Origin: Methanobacteriota archaeon
GTDB lineage: Archaea > Thermoplasmatota > Thermoplasmata > UBA10834
Direction: 5' to 3'
Assembly: GCA_020347645.1 (NCBI GenBank)
Contig: CP070736.1
Span: 601,001-645,134, forward strand
DNA length: 44,134 nucleotides
Position numbers and translations under genes: made by a program. The notes under the pieces are model-generated. The model was given only the letters and a program-made list of their open reading frames with translations, was not told the origin of the DNA and searched no databases. Below, in pieces: positions 19,172-27,658 of the stretch (the stretch's first letter is position 1; every line of letters starts with the position of its first letter).

Positions 19172-21322
19172 CTATTCAGAACCATTGTCCGTCTCCGCGC
19201 TGTCTTCCGTCGTAGTTTTATGGCGCGATTTGGCCCTAAGCTCCTCCAGCCTCCTGGTGATATCCGAGATGCTGTTGGTTTGCTCGCTGATGATCTGTTT
19301 GTGTTTGTCAAGCCTCTCCCTCATTGACTCGACCTTGGTGCGCTCCAGGGCGAGCTTGTCTGATTCCTCCTCGAGGCTGGTCTTCTCCCTGTTCATCTCC
19401 TCGAGCTTCCTGCTGAACTCCGCCTCGCGCAGGTCAATCTCCCTTCGTGCTTCCGCGAGCTCCCCCTCCCTCTTGGCGATGCCTTTCTCGCCTGAGTCCA
19501 ACTTCGAGGCCCTCTCCTCCAATGCTTTCCTTTCTTCCGTGAGCCTCTCCATCTCCTCGTCCATTTTGGACTTCAGCTTTGCACCCTCCTCGTGAAGGGC
19601 GTTTTCCTTCTCGCTTATCGCCTTGTCTCTCTCGTCTATCTGGACCTGCATCGAGTCAAGGGCTTTCTCCCTGCTGTCCAGCTCTTCCTTGCGACTCCTC
19701 AGACTTTCCTCCCTCTCGGCTGCGATTGCTGCCTCCTCAGAGCGCTCCGACTCGCTCTTCATCGAGGCGACCTTCGCCGCTTCAAGAGCAGCCATCGTTC
19801 GGGCGAGTTCGTCCTCCTTCGCCGCAAGGCTTGCCTTGAACTCCTCGGCCTGTGCCATCCTCTCCTGGGTGGCCTGCACTTCCGCCTGGGTGGCCGATGT
19901 CAGTTCCTCGAGCGAGATTTCCTTCTTTGCGATGTCGTTCTCACGCTTGTCGAGTTCGCGTAGCAGAGCTTCTACTCGCTCCTCGGATTCCGCCACCTTC
20001 GACTCGCGGGTCCTGAGTTGCGTCTCGAGGTCGTCCAGTGTCTTCGATTTGGTCTGAAGCCCCTCGTTCTCCTTGCCGATGTTAGCCAGCAGGGTTGACA
20101 GCTCAGCTTGCTGAGATTCGGCGCTCGATTCGATCTGAGTTCTTCTGCTGTCCAACTCAGCCTTTTCGGTCTCCAGCTGAGCATACTTCTGGCTCTGTTC
20201 TGCCTCCTGATCCGTCAGCACCGCCTGCCTCTTCGCCAGGTCGTCCTCTCGGGCATCCAATTCGGCCTGCTTCGCCTCGTGCACCCCACTCTCGGATTTG
20301 ATCCTCTCCTCGGTTTCTTTGAAGGCCTTCTCCCTGTTGTCCATTTCAGAAATTCGATCCTTCAAGTCGGCACGCTCGACTTCGTGGTCTCTTATCGATT
20401 CGTCTAGTCCGCGCTTCCTGTCGGCCAGTTCGCCTTCGAAAGCCCTGAGTTCGTCCTCCTTGACCTTTATGTCGTTCCTGGCGGAGTTGAGCTCTTCGCG
20501 CTCATTGTCGAGGCTCTCAATCCTGCTCCTGACCTCTTCCACCTGGTTCTGCCACTCCTCGCGATCGCGAGCGTAGACCGTCTTATCATCCTCGAGCCTA
20601 GCGCGTTGCGCTTCGACATCCTTCCTCTCCGCAGCCAGCTTTCCGTAGCCGCTTTCGTATCTGGCGATGCCGTCCGCTATGCTCATCTGCATGGTCCTGA
20701 CCAAACCGCGCTTTGCCTCCATCGCCACCTCGAAAGCCTTCTGATTGCGTATCAGGGCCTGCTCCCTCTCGAGCATGAGCGTCACGCGCTCATTGATCTG
20801 CATGTGCCTATCGTTGACTCTGGACTCGAACTCCTTCAGCTCCTCCTGCCATTTGGAGGTCTCGTTCCTCAGATTCTCAAGCTCCTGCCTCAATAGCTCC
20901 ATTTCGCCGGCTTCGCGCGAGAGTTCTTCCTTCTCCGCGTTCGCAGCCTCCAGAGCTTCCTTTGCCTTCTCCTGCTCGGATCTGGCCTTCTCCTCAACCT
21001 GCTTCGCATCGGCCATCTTGCCATCAATGGCGGCATCCAGGGAGCCTTCGACGGAGTTCAACATCTCAGCGAAGAAAGTCGTCTCCTCGTCCTCGACGAC
21101 GTCCTTCCCGATAATAATGAAGTGCATCTTCGACCCTTTGACGATCGTGCCCACAAATCGATCGACTTCGAACGCGCCAATTGTTGCCAGATCGCCCTTT
21201 CCATCGATGGCCTTCTTGACGTCGTCGTAGTAAACATCCACCTTGGGGTTGAACACAAATTCTTTCAGGAGGGTGCCATCTCTCTCTACGAGGTATCCTT
21301 TCAACAGCTTCTTGCCAAACAT
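19172..21322 (-). CDS. Very long coiled-coil protein with a small N-terminal globular domain
   Basis: From the ATG at 21322 the product has 716 residues. The first 110 residues form a compact alpha/beta domain (LLKGYLVERDGTLLKEFVF, FVGTIVKGSKMHFIIIGKDVV) that resembles small roadblock- or longin-type modules, a tentative likeness only. The remainder (about 115-690) is an almost unbroken heptad pattern rich in Glu, Lys, Ala and Arg, as in SMC arms, and would form a rod of tens of nanometres. No Walker motifs are present, so it is not an SMC ATPase. A scaffold role in chromosome organisation, cell shape or division is possible but not shown. A longer start at 21394 would add a proline-rich leader lacking family-like features. 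A perfect palindrome lies upstream at 21393-21412. Confidence 0.8.
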   Translation of the reverse strand: MFGKKLLKGYLVERDGTLLKEFVFNPKVDVYYDDVKKAIDGKGDLATIGAFEVDRFVGTIVKGSKMHFIIIGKDVVEDEETTFFAEMLNSVEGSLDAAIDGKMADAKQVEEKARSEQEKAKEALEAANAEKEELSREAGEMELLRQELENLRNETSKWQEELKEFESRVNDRHMQINERVTLMLEREQALIRNQKAFEVAMEAKRGLVRTMQMSIADGIARYESGYGKLAAERKDVEAQRARLEDDKTVYARDREEWQNQVEEVRSRIESLDNEREELNSARNDIKVKEDELRAFEGELADRKRGLDESIRDHEVERADLKDRISEMDNREKAFKETEERIKSESGVHEAKQAELDAREDDLAKRQAVLTDQEAEQSQKYAQLETEKAELDSRRTQIESSAESQQAELSTLLANIGKENEGLQTKSKTLDDLETQLRTRESKVAESEERVEALLRELDKRENDIAKKEISLEELTSATQAEVQATQERMAQAEEFKASLAAKEDELARTMAALEAAKVASMKSESERSEEAAIAAEREESLRSRKEELDSREKALDSMQVQIDERDKAISEKENALHEEGAKLKSKMDEEMERLTEERKALEERASKLDSGEKGIAKREGELAEARREIDLREAEFSRKLEEMNREKTSLEEESDKLALERTKVESMRERLDKHKQIISEQTNSISDITRRLEELRAKSRHKTTTEDSAETDNGSE

Positions 21323-21392
21323 AAGGCCACTTCCGATGGGGGGAATCGACGGGGGCAGACGAAGTCTATCAGGGTCCGGATTGACTGCCAGC

Positions 21393-21412
21393 AACGACCG
21401 CTGGCGGTCGTT
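21393..21412. repeat. Perfect 9-bp inverted repeat upstream of the coiled-coil gene
   Basis: AACGACCGC and GCGGTCGTT are separated by only TG, so the hairpin loop would be too tight but a DNA palindrome is well formed. It sits 71 bp upstream of the ATG at 21322 and 109 bp after the copA stop. No T-run follows on the minus strand, so an operator is more likely than a terminator. Confidence 0.45.
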
Positions 21413-21520
21413 CTCAGGCTCAGCCGATGTTATTAGCTACCGCCAACATAACCTTTTCTGCCGCCGAGGCGAATGAATATCTCCGCTCGAGCGTGTACGA
21501 CGCTGTCATTGTGTTTCCGA

Positions 21521-23962
21521 TCAGGGTTGAAAGCGCTTCAGAAGAGAGGCGTTTGTGACGACTGATATTGAGCTGAACGCCATCGCCGCGGCCGCCACCA
21601 TGGGGCTCAACAACCAACCTGTGAAGGGGTATAGCACCCCAGCAGCTATCGGTATTGCAGCAGTATTGTACGCCAGTGCCCAGAACAAGTTCTGTCTGAT
21701 CTTCTCGAAGGTCCTCTTGCTCAGCCGTATCGCTGTAACGACGCTTCTGAGATCGTCTCCCACTATGACCACATTGCCTGTTTCTAGCGCAATATCGGCA
21801 CCTCCGCCCATGGCGATGCCCACATCTGCTTGGGCCAATGCGGGTGCGTCGTTGATGCCGTCGCCAACCATAGCGACAACTTCGCCTTTGCTTTGCAGCG
21901 AACGGACTACGCCCGCCTTGTCTGCAGGCATGACTTCGGCCGTAAACTCCTCTATACCCGCCATGGATGCTATGGCCTTGGCGGTTCGAGCGTTGTCCCC
22001 AGTCAGCATGATTATGGTCATCTCTTGTGATCGGAGTTCGTCGACCACCTCACGCGCCTCCTCTCGTACGACATCTCCGATACCGAGCAGTCCCACGAGA
22101 CGCTTCTCTTCTGCACACATGACTACTGTCAACCCGTTCGCTTCCATTTCCTGGATGCGCGTCTCCAGCGGTTCGAGGTTCACTCCGTGCGCCAATGCCA
22201 GCCTGCGGTTCCCCACGAGCACCTCCCGACCCTGAAGGGTCGCCGATACGCCCTCGCCTGGTAGTACTCTGGACATTGAGGGGGTGTCGAGCGTCAATCC
22301 GCGCTCGTCCGCTGCGGATTCGATTGCCTTGGATAGCACATGCTCGGTCCCCCTCTCAGCGCTGCCTGCCAGGAACAGCAGGTGGTCTTCATCGTCTCCG
22401 TCGGCGACGTACATTGTCGCAACCCTGGGAACGCCTTTTGTAATCGTTCCGGTCTTATCAAGTATCACCGTAGTCAGCTTGTGAGCTCGTTCTAGCGCCT
22501 CAGCATCCTTGATCAGCACACCCAGCTGGGCACCCCTACCAGTGCCTACGACTATAGCGGCTGGCGTGGCCAGTCCGAGTGCGCAAGGACAGGCGATTAC
22601 GAGCACAGCGACGAATATTGTGAGAGAGAACGGTATCGGGTCGCTGATCTCCCATATGTTCGATCCGACGGCAAGCCAGAAGACAAGCGAGATAGACGCC
22701 GCTGCCAAGACCGCTGGGACGAAGTATCCGGCGACGAAATCGGCATACCTCTCTATAGGCGCCTTCGTAGCCTGAGCACCTTCGACGAGGCGGACTATCT
22801 GCGCCAGCGTTGTCTCCGCTCCCACCCTTGTGGCACGTACCCGTATGACACCTGTCAGGTTTACGGTCCCGCCCAGCACTTGGGCGCCCGCAGTCTTCTC
22901 ACTGGGGATCGACTCCCCCGTCACGACGGATTCGTCGACTGATGACTGGCCAGATATGACTGCCCCATCCACCGGGATTATCGTCCCCGGTCGGACGATG
23001 ATTTCGTCTCCGACAAGCAACTCCTCCGCAGAGACTTCCCTCTCCCCATCCTTATCCACTCTTATGGCTGTGGCTGGTTGCAGATCCATCAGCAGTATGA
23101 TGGCTTCAGATGTAGAACTGCGAGCCCTGAGCTCCAGGTGCTTGCCCAGGAGTACCAGGGTTATGATCACAGCGGCCGTGTCAAAATAGACTTCCTGAGC
23201 TGCCACCGCGTCAGGAAGCAGAGTCACGATGGTGCTGTAGGTCCAGGCGGACATGGTGCCCAGGACTATGAGCGAGTCCATGTTCGCACGCCGATTGCCC
23301 AATGCCCTGTAGGCTCCTGTGTAGAATCTCCTTCCGGCAACGAATTGAACCGGGACGGACAAGGCGAACAAGACTACATTGCGAAAGGAGGCATCCAGTG
23401 TGTCGCCCAGTATTGCCTCCGGCGCCATCGAGATGACAGCGATGGGGACGGTGAAGACGATGGACAGCACCAACGTTCGGAACACCTCCCTGCGCTCCTC
23501 CGCACGTGCCAGCTTCTCGGCGGCGGCACCCTCGGTTCCCAGTACTCGGTAACCCGTCTTTTCCACAGTGCGCGCGATGTCCGCCTTTCCAACAACGGCC
23601 GAATCATACGCGATTTTGGCTCTCCCCAATGCAAGGTTTACGGATGCTTCCTGAACCCCTGGCATAGCACCGAGCGCATCCTCCACGGTGCGGGCACACG
23701 CGGCACAGTGCATGCCGCCAATCGAAAGGGTAACTTCATCCTTCGCTACCTCGTAGCCAGCACTTCTTATCGCCTCCTCGACCTGCTTTCGAGACACCTT
23801 CGACTCATCGAGCTTCACATAAACCCTGTCTGTGGCCAAATTCACTCTGGCATCTCTGACGCCGTCCAGCGCATCAATGGCCTCCTTGACCGCCGAGGCA
23901 CAGGTCGCACAGTGCATACCCTTGATCCGGATGACAGTTTCTTTCCTCTCAATCAGGTCCAA
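21521..23962 (-). CDS. copA: Copper-exporting P-type ATPase with two heavy-metal domains
   Basis: The 813-residue protein begins with two heavy-metal-associated domains, each with GMHCxxC (Cys18/Cys21 and a second pair near 90). Eight predicted membrane helices include the CPC ion-binding motif ([10 protein letters not shown], near 459). The phosphorylation site is in DKTGTITKG (near Asp501), and the hinge motif is [16 protein letters not shown] near 700. It pumps monovalent copper or silver out of the cytoplasm using ATP. Start is a TTG with a strong upstream GGAAGGAG; no ATG or GTG in this frame precedes the first metal domain. The 230-bp upstream region has an AT-rich island (24075-24145) where a promoter could lie. 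No copper regulator or chaperone gene is adjacent. Confidence 0.95.
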   Translation of the reverse strand: MDLIERKETVIRIKGMHCATCASAVKEAIDALDGVRDARVNLATDRVYVKLDESKVSRKQVEEAIRSAGYEVAKDEVTLSIGGMHCAACARTVEDALGAMPGVQEASVNLALGRAKIAYDSAVVGKADIARTVEKTGYRVLGTEGAAAEKLARAEERREVFRTLVLSIVFTVPIAVISMAPEAILGDTLDASFRNVVLFALSVPVQFVAGRRFYTGAYRALGNRRANMDSLIVLGTMSAWTYSTIVTLLPDAVAAQEVYFDTAAVIITLVLLGKHLELRARSSTSEAIILLMDLQPATAIRVDKDGEREVSAEELLVGDEIIVRPGTIIPVDGAVISGQSSVDESVVTGESIPSEKTAGAQVLGGTVNLTGVIRVRATRVGAETTLAQIVRLVEGAQATKAPIERYADFVAGYFVPAVLAAASISLVFWLAVGSNIWEISDPIPFSLTIFVAVLVIACPCALGLATPAAIVVGTGRGAQLGVLIKDAEALERAHKLTTVILDKTGTITKGVPRVATMYVADGDDEDHLLFLAGSAERGTEHVLSKAIESAADERGLTLDTPSMSRVLPGEGVSATLQGREVLVGNRRLALAHGVNLEPLETRIQEMEANGLTVVMCAEEKRLVGLLGIGDVVREEAREVVDELRSQEMTIIMLTGDNARTAKAIASMAGIEEFTAEVMPADKAGVVRSLQSKGEVVAMVGDGINDAPALAQADVGIAMGGGADIALETGNVVIVGDDLRSVVTAIRLSKRTFEKIRQNLFWALAYNTAAIPIAAGVLYPFTGWLLSPMVAAAAMAFSSISVVTNASLLKRFQP

Positions 23963-24203
23963 CAGCTCCTTCCACCTTCGTCTTGACGATAATCTTCCTG
24001 TCGCTCGATAGGCATTTCGCCGATAGAAGCTCCGATTTACCGTTGACTGCAGCCGAGGACGCGGGTTGTCATTGGCTTATTATTGCGCATATTTGTATTA
24101 GATAGAATGTAGAATGCACAAAATAAGGGCTATAATTCCTTCGCGCAGACTAGTTTTGTCCCTTCGGAGCGTCGCCGAATTACAGCTCCGGTTTGGGGAA
24201 TCG

Positions 24204-24212
24204 GACTTATAG
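24204..24212 (+). promoter_or_regulatory. TATA-like box for the MoaD-like gene
   Basis: ACTTATAGC lies 32-40 nt upstream of the ATG at 24244, so transcription would start near 24235. The box falls inside the longer frame opening at 24193, which argues for the later start. Confidence 0.4.
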
Positions 24213-24243
24213 CTTCGTGTCGCTGCACGCCTTCGGTCTGGGA

Positions 24244-24519
24244 ATGGCTCTCGTGATCGTTAGGATGTACGCTACGTTGAGGAAAGCGTCCGGTCTCGCG
24301 AGCGTTGTTGTGGAAGCGGGCAGCCTGCCAGAGTTATATGACGCTCTTCGCCTGAAGTTCGGGCCCGAAATGGAAGGACTCCTTGGCGCCTCTCGAGCCC
24401 CGTTCAGTGACCTCGTAGTCCTGGTCAACGGGGTCAACGTGACGCATGATCGACTGCCCCGAGTCAGGTTACAGGACAAGGATGAGGTTGCGTTGTTTCC
24501 TCCCATCTCTGGCGGATGA
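24244..24519 (+). CDS. MoaD/ThiS-family ubiquitin-like protein
   Basis: The 91-residue product has the beta-grasp pattern of small sulfur carriers: VRMYATLRKASG at the start, SLPELYDALRLKFG in the helix, VLVNGVNV, then LQDKDEVALFPPISGG. The C-terminal Gly-Gly is needed for adenylation by an E1-like enzyme. It could carry sulfur for molybdopterin or tungstopterin synthesis, for tRNA thiolation, or act as an archaeal ubiquitin-like modifier (SAMP). Which of these cannot be told, since no moaE, moaA, E1-like or thiolation gene is adjacent. The preferred ATG at 24244 matches the usual family N-terminus and the TATA position; a TTG at 24193 would add 17 residues. Confidence 0.88.
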   Translation: MALVIVRMYATLRKASGLASVVVEAGSLPELYDALRLKFGPEMEGLLGASRAPFSDLVVLVNGVNVTHDRLPRVRLQDKDEVALFPPISGG

Positions 24520-24552
24520 ACGACTGCTGGGTCATCAATTCGAGCAGATAAG

Positions 24553-24560
24553 CTTTATAT
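24553..24560 (+). promoter_or_regulatory. TATA box for the FKBP gene
   Basis: CTTTATAT lies 35-42 nt before the ATG at 24595, giving a leader of about 10 nt. Confidence 0.5.
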
Positions 24561-24594
24561 CGGGTCAGAACATAACCGCGCCCCGGGACATCCC

Positions 24595-25545
24595 ATGGTC
24601 AGCTTATCCGAGCCCGATGGATCGTCACAAGGTTCCACAAAGACACTTCTAGTGCTCACCGTGGCCGCGATATTGGTGTCGGTGGGCATCATTGGCTTCG
24701 TCGTATACGATAACATGGGATCGCATTCTTCGGCGTCCTCTGCCGTAATCGCGATGGACGATGTTGTGACCATGGACTACGTGGGCAGATTCTCCAGCGA
24801 ACTGATCTTTGACACAAGTCTGCTCGAGATCGCCGAGAACGACGTTATTTATCCGAAGTCGCTCACCTTCACGATGAGGGAGAACGACAGCTACGCGCCC
24901 TTCGAGATGGTGGCTGGGAAGTACGGAGAAGAGGGCGGCACTATCAAAGGCTTTGCTCTGGGGGTAATAGGGCTTAGCGTCGGGGATACTGCGGTCATAG
25001 ACGTTGCCCCAGAGGACGCATATCCGGTCAATCCCGACATGATTGAGACGATACCTCTCGTCCAACGCGTCGATGGCACTGAAACGCTCTCCGAGTCTGA
25101 ATTCAAGAGCCTGTTCAAGATCGACGCTGAGATACTGGATTATGTCCCCCACTACAAATGGAAGTGGGACGTCCTCGTCATCAACATCGAGTTTGGGTAT
25201 GTCACTTTCAAGCACTTTCCGACTATTGGCGAAACCGTCTATCCTTTCGGGGACCCATACGACATCAATGATCCCGCGGGATGGCCATGCGTCGTAGAAT
25301 CCTTCAACCCGTCAGCCAACGAAGGAGAGGGAGAGGTCGTCGTGAAGCATCTCGTGACAGAAGCCGATGTGTATGCCGTTAAGGGGGTATCGTACGACGA
25401 CGAGGTCTTCGTGATATCATCGTTTGACTTCGTGAACGAGACGTTCGAAGTGCACCGGAGCGATTCGACCATCGGATACAACGGAGAGATATCGGGCAGA
25501 GCCCTGTTCTTCGAAGTTACGATAATAAGCGTCAGCAAGACGTAG
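24595..25545 (+). CDS. Membrane-anchored FKBP-type peptidyl-prolyl isomerase
   Basis: The 316-residue protein has an N-terminal membrane helix (about 17-39, TLLVLTVAAILVSVGIIGFVV) with a short cytoplasmic tail, placing the remainder outside. Residues 55-165 match the archaeal SlyD-like FKBP domain: DVVTMDYVGRF, FDTSL, FEMVAG, IKGFALGVIGLSVGDTAVIDVAPEDAYP. A long second half includes a further SlyD-type segment (PTIGETVYPFGDPY, EVVVKHLVTEAD). It should help fold surface or secreted proteins by isomerising prolyl bonds; the large envelope protein in this window is a possible client, though that is speculation. It is convergent with the PAP2-like gene. A short leader is expected from the TATA box at 24553. 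Confidence 0.88.
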   Translation: MVSLSEPDGSSQGSTKTLLVLTVAAILVSVGIIGFVVYDNMGSHSSASSAVIAMDDVVTMDYVGRFSSELIFDTSLLEIAENDVIYPKSLTFTMRENDSYAPFEMVAGKYGEEGGTIKGFALGVIGLSVGDTAVIDVAPEDAYPVNPDMIETIPLVQRVDGTETLSESEFKSLFKIDAEILDYVPHYKWKWDVLVINIEFGYVTFKHFPTIGETVYPFGDPYDINDPAGWPCVVESFNPSANEGEGEVVVKHLVTEADVYAVKGVSYDDEVFVISSFDFVNETFEVHRSDSTIGYNGEISGRALFFEVTIISVSKT

Positions 25546-25564
25546 GCGCACCTCGTAGCAACGG

Positions 25565-26425
25565 CTAGTCGGCCTTCTTCCCGACGATTCTGGACGCGAC
25601 AGCGCGGACGTACTTGTCGAAGGTCATTTGGACACGCTCGTTTCCGGAGATGAAGTAGGCGCCCACGGCGAGCGCCAGCCCTGCGAACACGTCCGCCAAC
25701 CAGTGCACTCCGAGGTATAGGACCGAGAAAGTGATTCCGATTGCAGAAACGGCGACGAAATAGTAATAGCGTCTGTAATCGGCACCGGCCGACAAGAGCA
25801 CGAGTAGAGCAGTAACCACGAGGCTTATGTGCGCGCTTGGGAAGTCGTTGTTCAGGGGGTCGATGCTCGTTACCATCCTCCCCCAGTTTGTGTCGATGTA
25901 TAGCAGGGGGGTCATGCCCGAATCCGCGTAGAACCCGGTGACAGTCACGGGGAAGAAGATGTAGAACGGCAACAGTATCAGGTAGTTGAACAGCATCGAG
26001 ATAGAGTATCTTCTGAAGGTCGCTCTGTCGTCGACGGCGAGGATTAGGATCGGGGTGAAGTAGATTATGAACGCGAAGACCCAGACATAGATCAGTATGG
26101 AGAAGTCCACGAGGACCTGGTAATCCAACCTGTCCTGGAGTATCCTGATGGCGTCTCCGCCAATCCTGAACAACCAGTTGGTGTAGACGACTTCCTTCGA
26201 GTTAGGTTCCAGGCTCACAAAGGCATGCTCGATCAATACCAGGAGTGGGGCTCCGACAACCATTGCGATGTAGATGATGTTGTATTTGGCGGACTCGGCG
26301 ATTCTGCTCAGCGACAAGTTGCGCCAGCCGACCATGATTACGAGGCCGGCCACTATCCCCACGACCACGGATGCGGCGTATAATGTGATGAATACTGAGT
26401 AGGAGATCGGCGTGTTCTCCCCCAC
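25565..26425 (-). CDS. PAP2-superfamily membrane phosphatase
   Basis: From a GTG at 26425 the protein has 286 residues with about six to seven membrane helices. The PAP2 signature is visible as FPSAHISLV and YLGVHWLADVFAG, supplying the two histidines and the aspartate of the active site. The first KxxxxxxRP motif is not clear, which fits the inositolphosphotransferase/Aur1-like branch. It would remove or transfer phosphate groups of lipid head groups at the membrane. Start choice: a TATA-like CTTTTCTATCC (26443-26453, minus strand) lies about 25 nt upstream of GTG 26425, consistent with a leaderless message. A GTG at 26479 would add 18 polar residues. It follows the glycosyltransferase gene on the same strand. 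Confidence 0.83.
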   Translation of the reverse strand: MGENTPISYSVFITLYAASVVVGIVAGLVIMVGWRNLSLSRIAESAKYNIIYIAMVVGAPLLVLIEHAFVSLEPNSKEVVYTNWLFRIGGDAIRILQDRLDYQVLVDFSILIYVWVFAFIIYFTPILILAVDDRATFRRYSISMLFNYLILLPFYIFFPVTVTGFYADSGMTPLLYIDTNWGRMVTSIDPLNNDFPSAHISLVVTALLVLLSAGADYRRYYYFVAVSAIGITFSVLYLGVHWLADVFAGLALAVGAYFISGNERVQMTFDKYVRAVASRIVGKKAD

Positions 26426-26502
26426 TCTGGCATAACATACCAGGATAGAAAAGTTTTTGTCCCTAGGCGGCTCCCGCACCGGCTTTCTCGGATGTCCGCC
26501 GT

Positions 26503-27654
26503 TCAGCTCATTCTTGACCGCTTGCCCACAGCGGCCTGTTCATATGCCTTTTCGAGTTTCTCAGAGCAGGCTTCAGTCGAGTACTGGCGCGCCGTCTCGA
26601 TGGCATTCGCACTGAATTCATTCGCTCCGCCCAGACATCTCCGAATGCCGTCAGCGCATGTATCCGGACCGAACAGGCATCCGTTGTATCCGTCTCTTAC
26701 GAATTCGGGGATAGCCCTGCACCTCATTCCGGCGACTGGAGTTCCTGAGGCCATCGCCTCTAGTATAACCAGGCCCTGGGTCTCGAAGGTCGAAGCCAGC
26801 GCCAGGACGTCACAGGTCGCATATGCTTTCGCTAGTATGTCGTCGGATACGAAGCCGGCGAATACTACCTCCTGGGACAATCCCAGCTTCTTCGAAAGCA
26901 TCCTGTATTCGTGCTCAGCGGGTCCGGACCCCATTACGAGCAGCCTCAGGTCGCGATTCTCGCTCTTCAGCTCCGCCATTGCCCTAAGGATTATGTCGAA
27001 CCTCTTCTCCCTCGAAAGCCGTCCCACGTGCAGAACGACTTGCCTGTCATCGAGGCCATGATCGGTGAGGACTGAAGCATCGCGGTTTTCTGGCGAGAAT
27101 TCAGCGCAATCCACTCCGGTCGGAATAACCTCGCAAGCCTTTGGCTTAATGCCGTGTCCGAGGATTTCTTCAGCTATGGGTGTGGACGGGAAGACGACCA
27201 TGTCCGGTCGCCGCAGCAAGTTCCTCAGATAGACCCAGACCAGTGGGACCAGCAGGTCATCTCGCAATCCAATGAACGAGTAGTGCTTCACTGCTTCATT
27301 CGCCATAGTATGGAATGTAAGGACGCTTGGCAAGCGAAGAGCCCGTGCCGCTGTCAGGCTCAGGATGGCCATCGACGCAAGTCCATGGCAGTGTATGATA
27401 TCGACTTCTTCGCTTCTAAGGTATTCGAGCATATCTGATGGTGAGACAACGATCCTGTAGTCTCTGTATGATCTGAACTCCATCGATGGGAGGTAGTGCA
27501 CCTGCCATCTTCCGTCGGCTCTGGATGGCGTGTCGGGCGCAAGTATGGTTATCTCGTGTCCGCGGGCCTCTAGACCTCTGCACTGCCTCTCCATCGACAC
27601 GACGGCGCCGTCAACGGTTGGATGGTACGAATCGGTAAACATCGCCACTTTCAA
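26503..27654 (-). CDS. GT4-family glycosyltransferase
   Basis: The 383-residue enzyme has the GT-B layout. The N-terminal domain (MFTDSYHPTVDGAVVSMERQ, HCHGLASMAILSL) binds the acceptor. The C-terminal domain (HVGRLSREKRFDIILRAM, VVFAGFVSDDILAKAYATCDVL) binds the sugar nucleotide. The EX7E motif is ETQGLVILE, followed by AMASGTPVAG. The whole pattern is closest to mannosyltransferases that act on lipids (PimB-like), but donor and acceptor are inferred. There is no signal peptide. The gene begins 4 nt after the thiDN stop, so the two are transcribed together. The PAP2-like gene lies downstream, and together they hint at polar lipid synthesis. Confidence 0.9.
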   Translation of the reverse strand: MKVAMFTDSYHPTVDGAVVSMERQCRGLEARGHEITILAPDTPSRADGRWQVHYLPSMEFRSYRDYRIVVSPSDMLEYLRSEEVDIIHCHGLASMAILSLTAARALRLPSVLTFHTMANEAVKHYSFIGLRDDLLVPLVWVYLRNLLRRPDMVVFPSTPIAEEILGHGIKPKACEVIPTGVDCAEFSPENRDASVLTDHGLDDRQVVLHVGRLSREKRFDIILRAMAELKSENRDLRLLVMGSGPAEHEYRMLSKKLGLSQEVVFAGFVSDDILAKAYATCDVLALASTFETQGLVILEAMASGTPVAGMRCRAIPEFVRDGYNGCLFGPDTCADGIRRCLGGANEFSANAIETARQYSTEACSEKLEKAYEQAAVGKRSRMS

Positions 27655-27658
27655 GCGT

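Noticed and set aside
23963..24192. A possible N-terminal extension of copA, or a small copper chaperone gene upstream
   Set aside because: The frame is open upstream of the TTG but has no start codon and no metal-binding cysteines. The other frame gives only about 20 codons overlapping the copA start.
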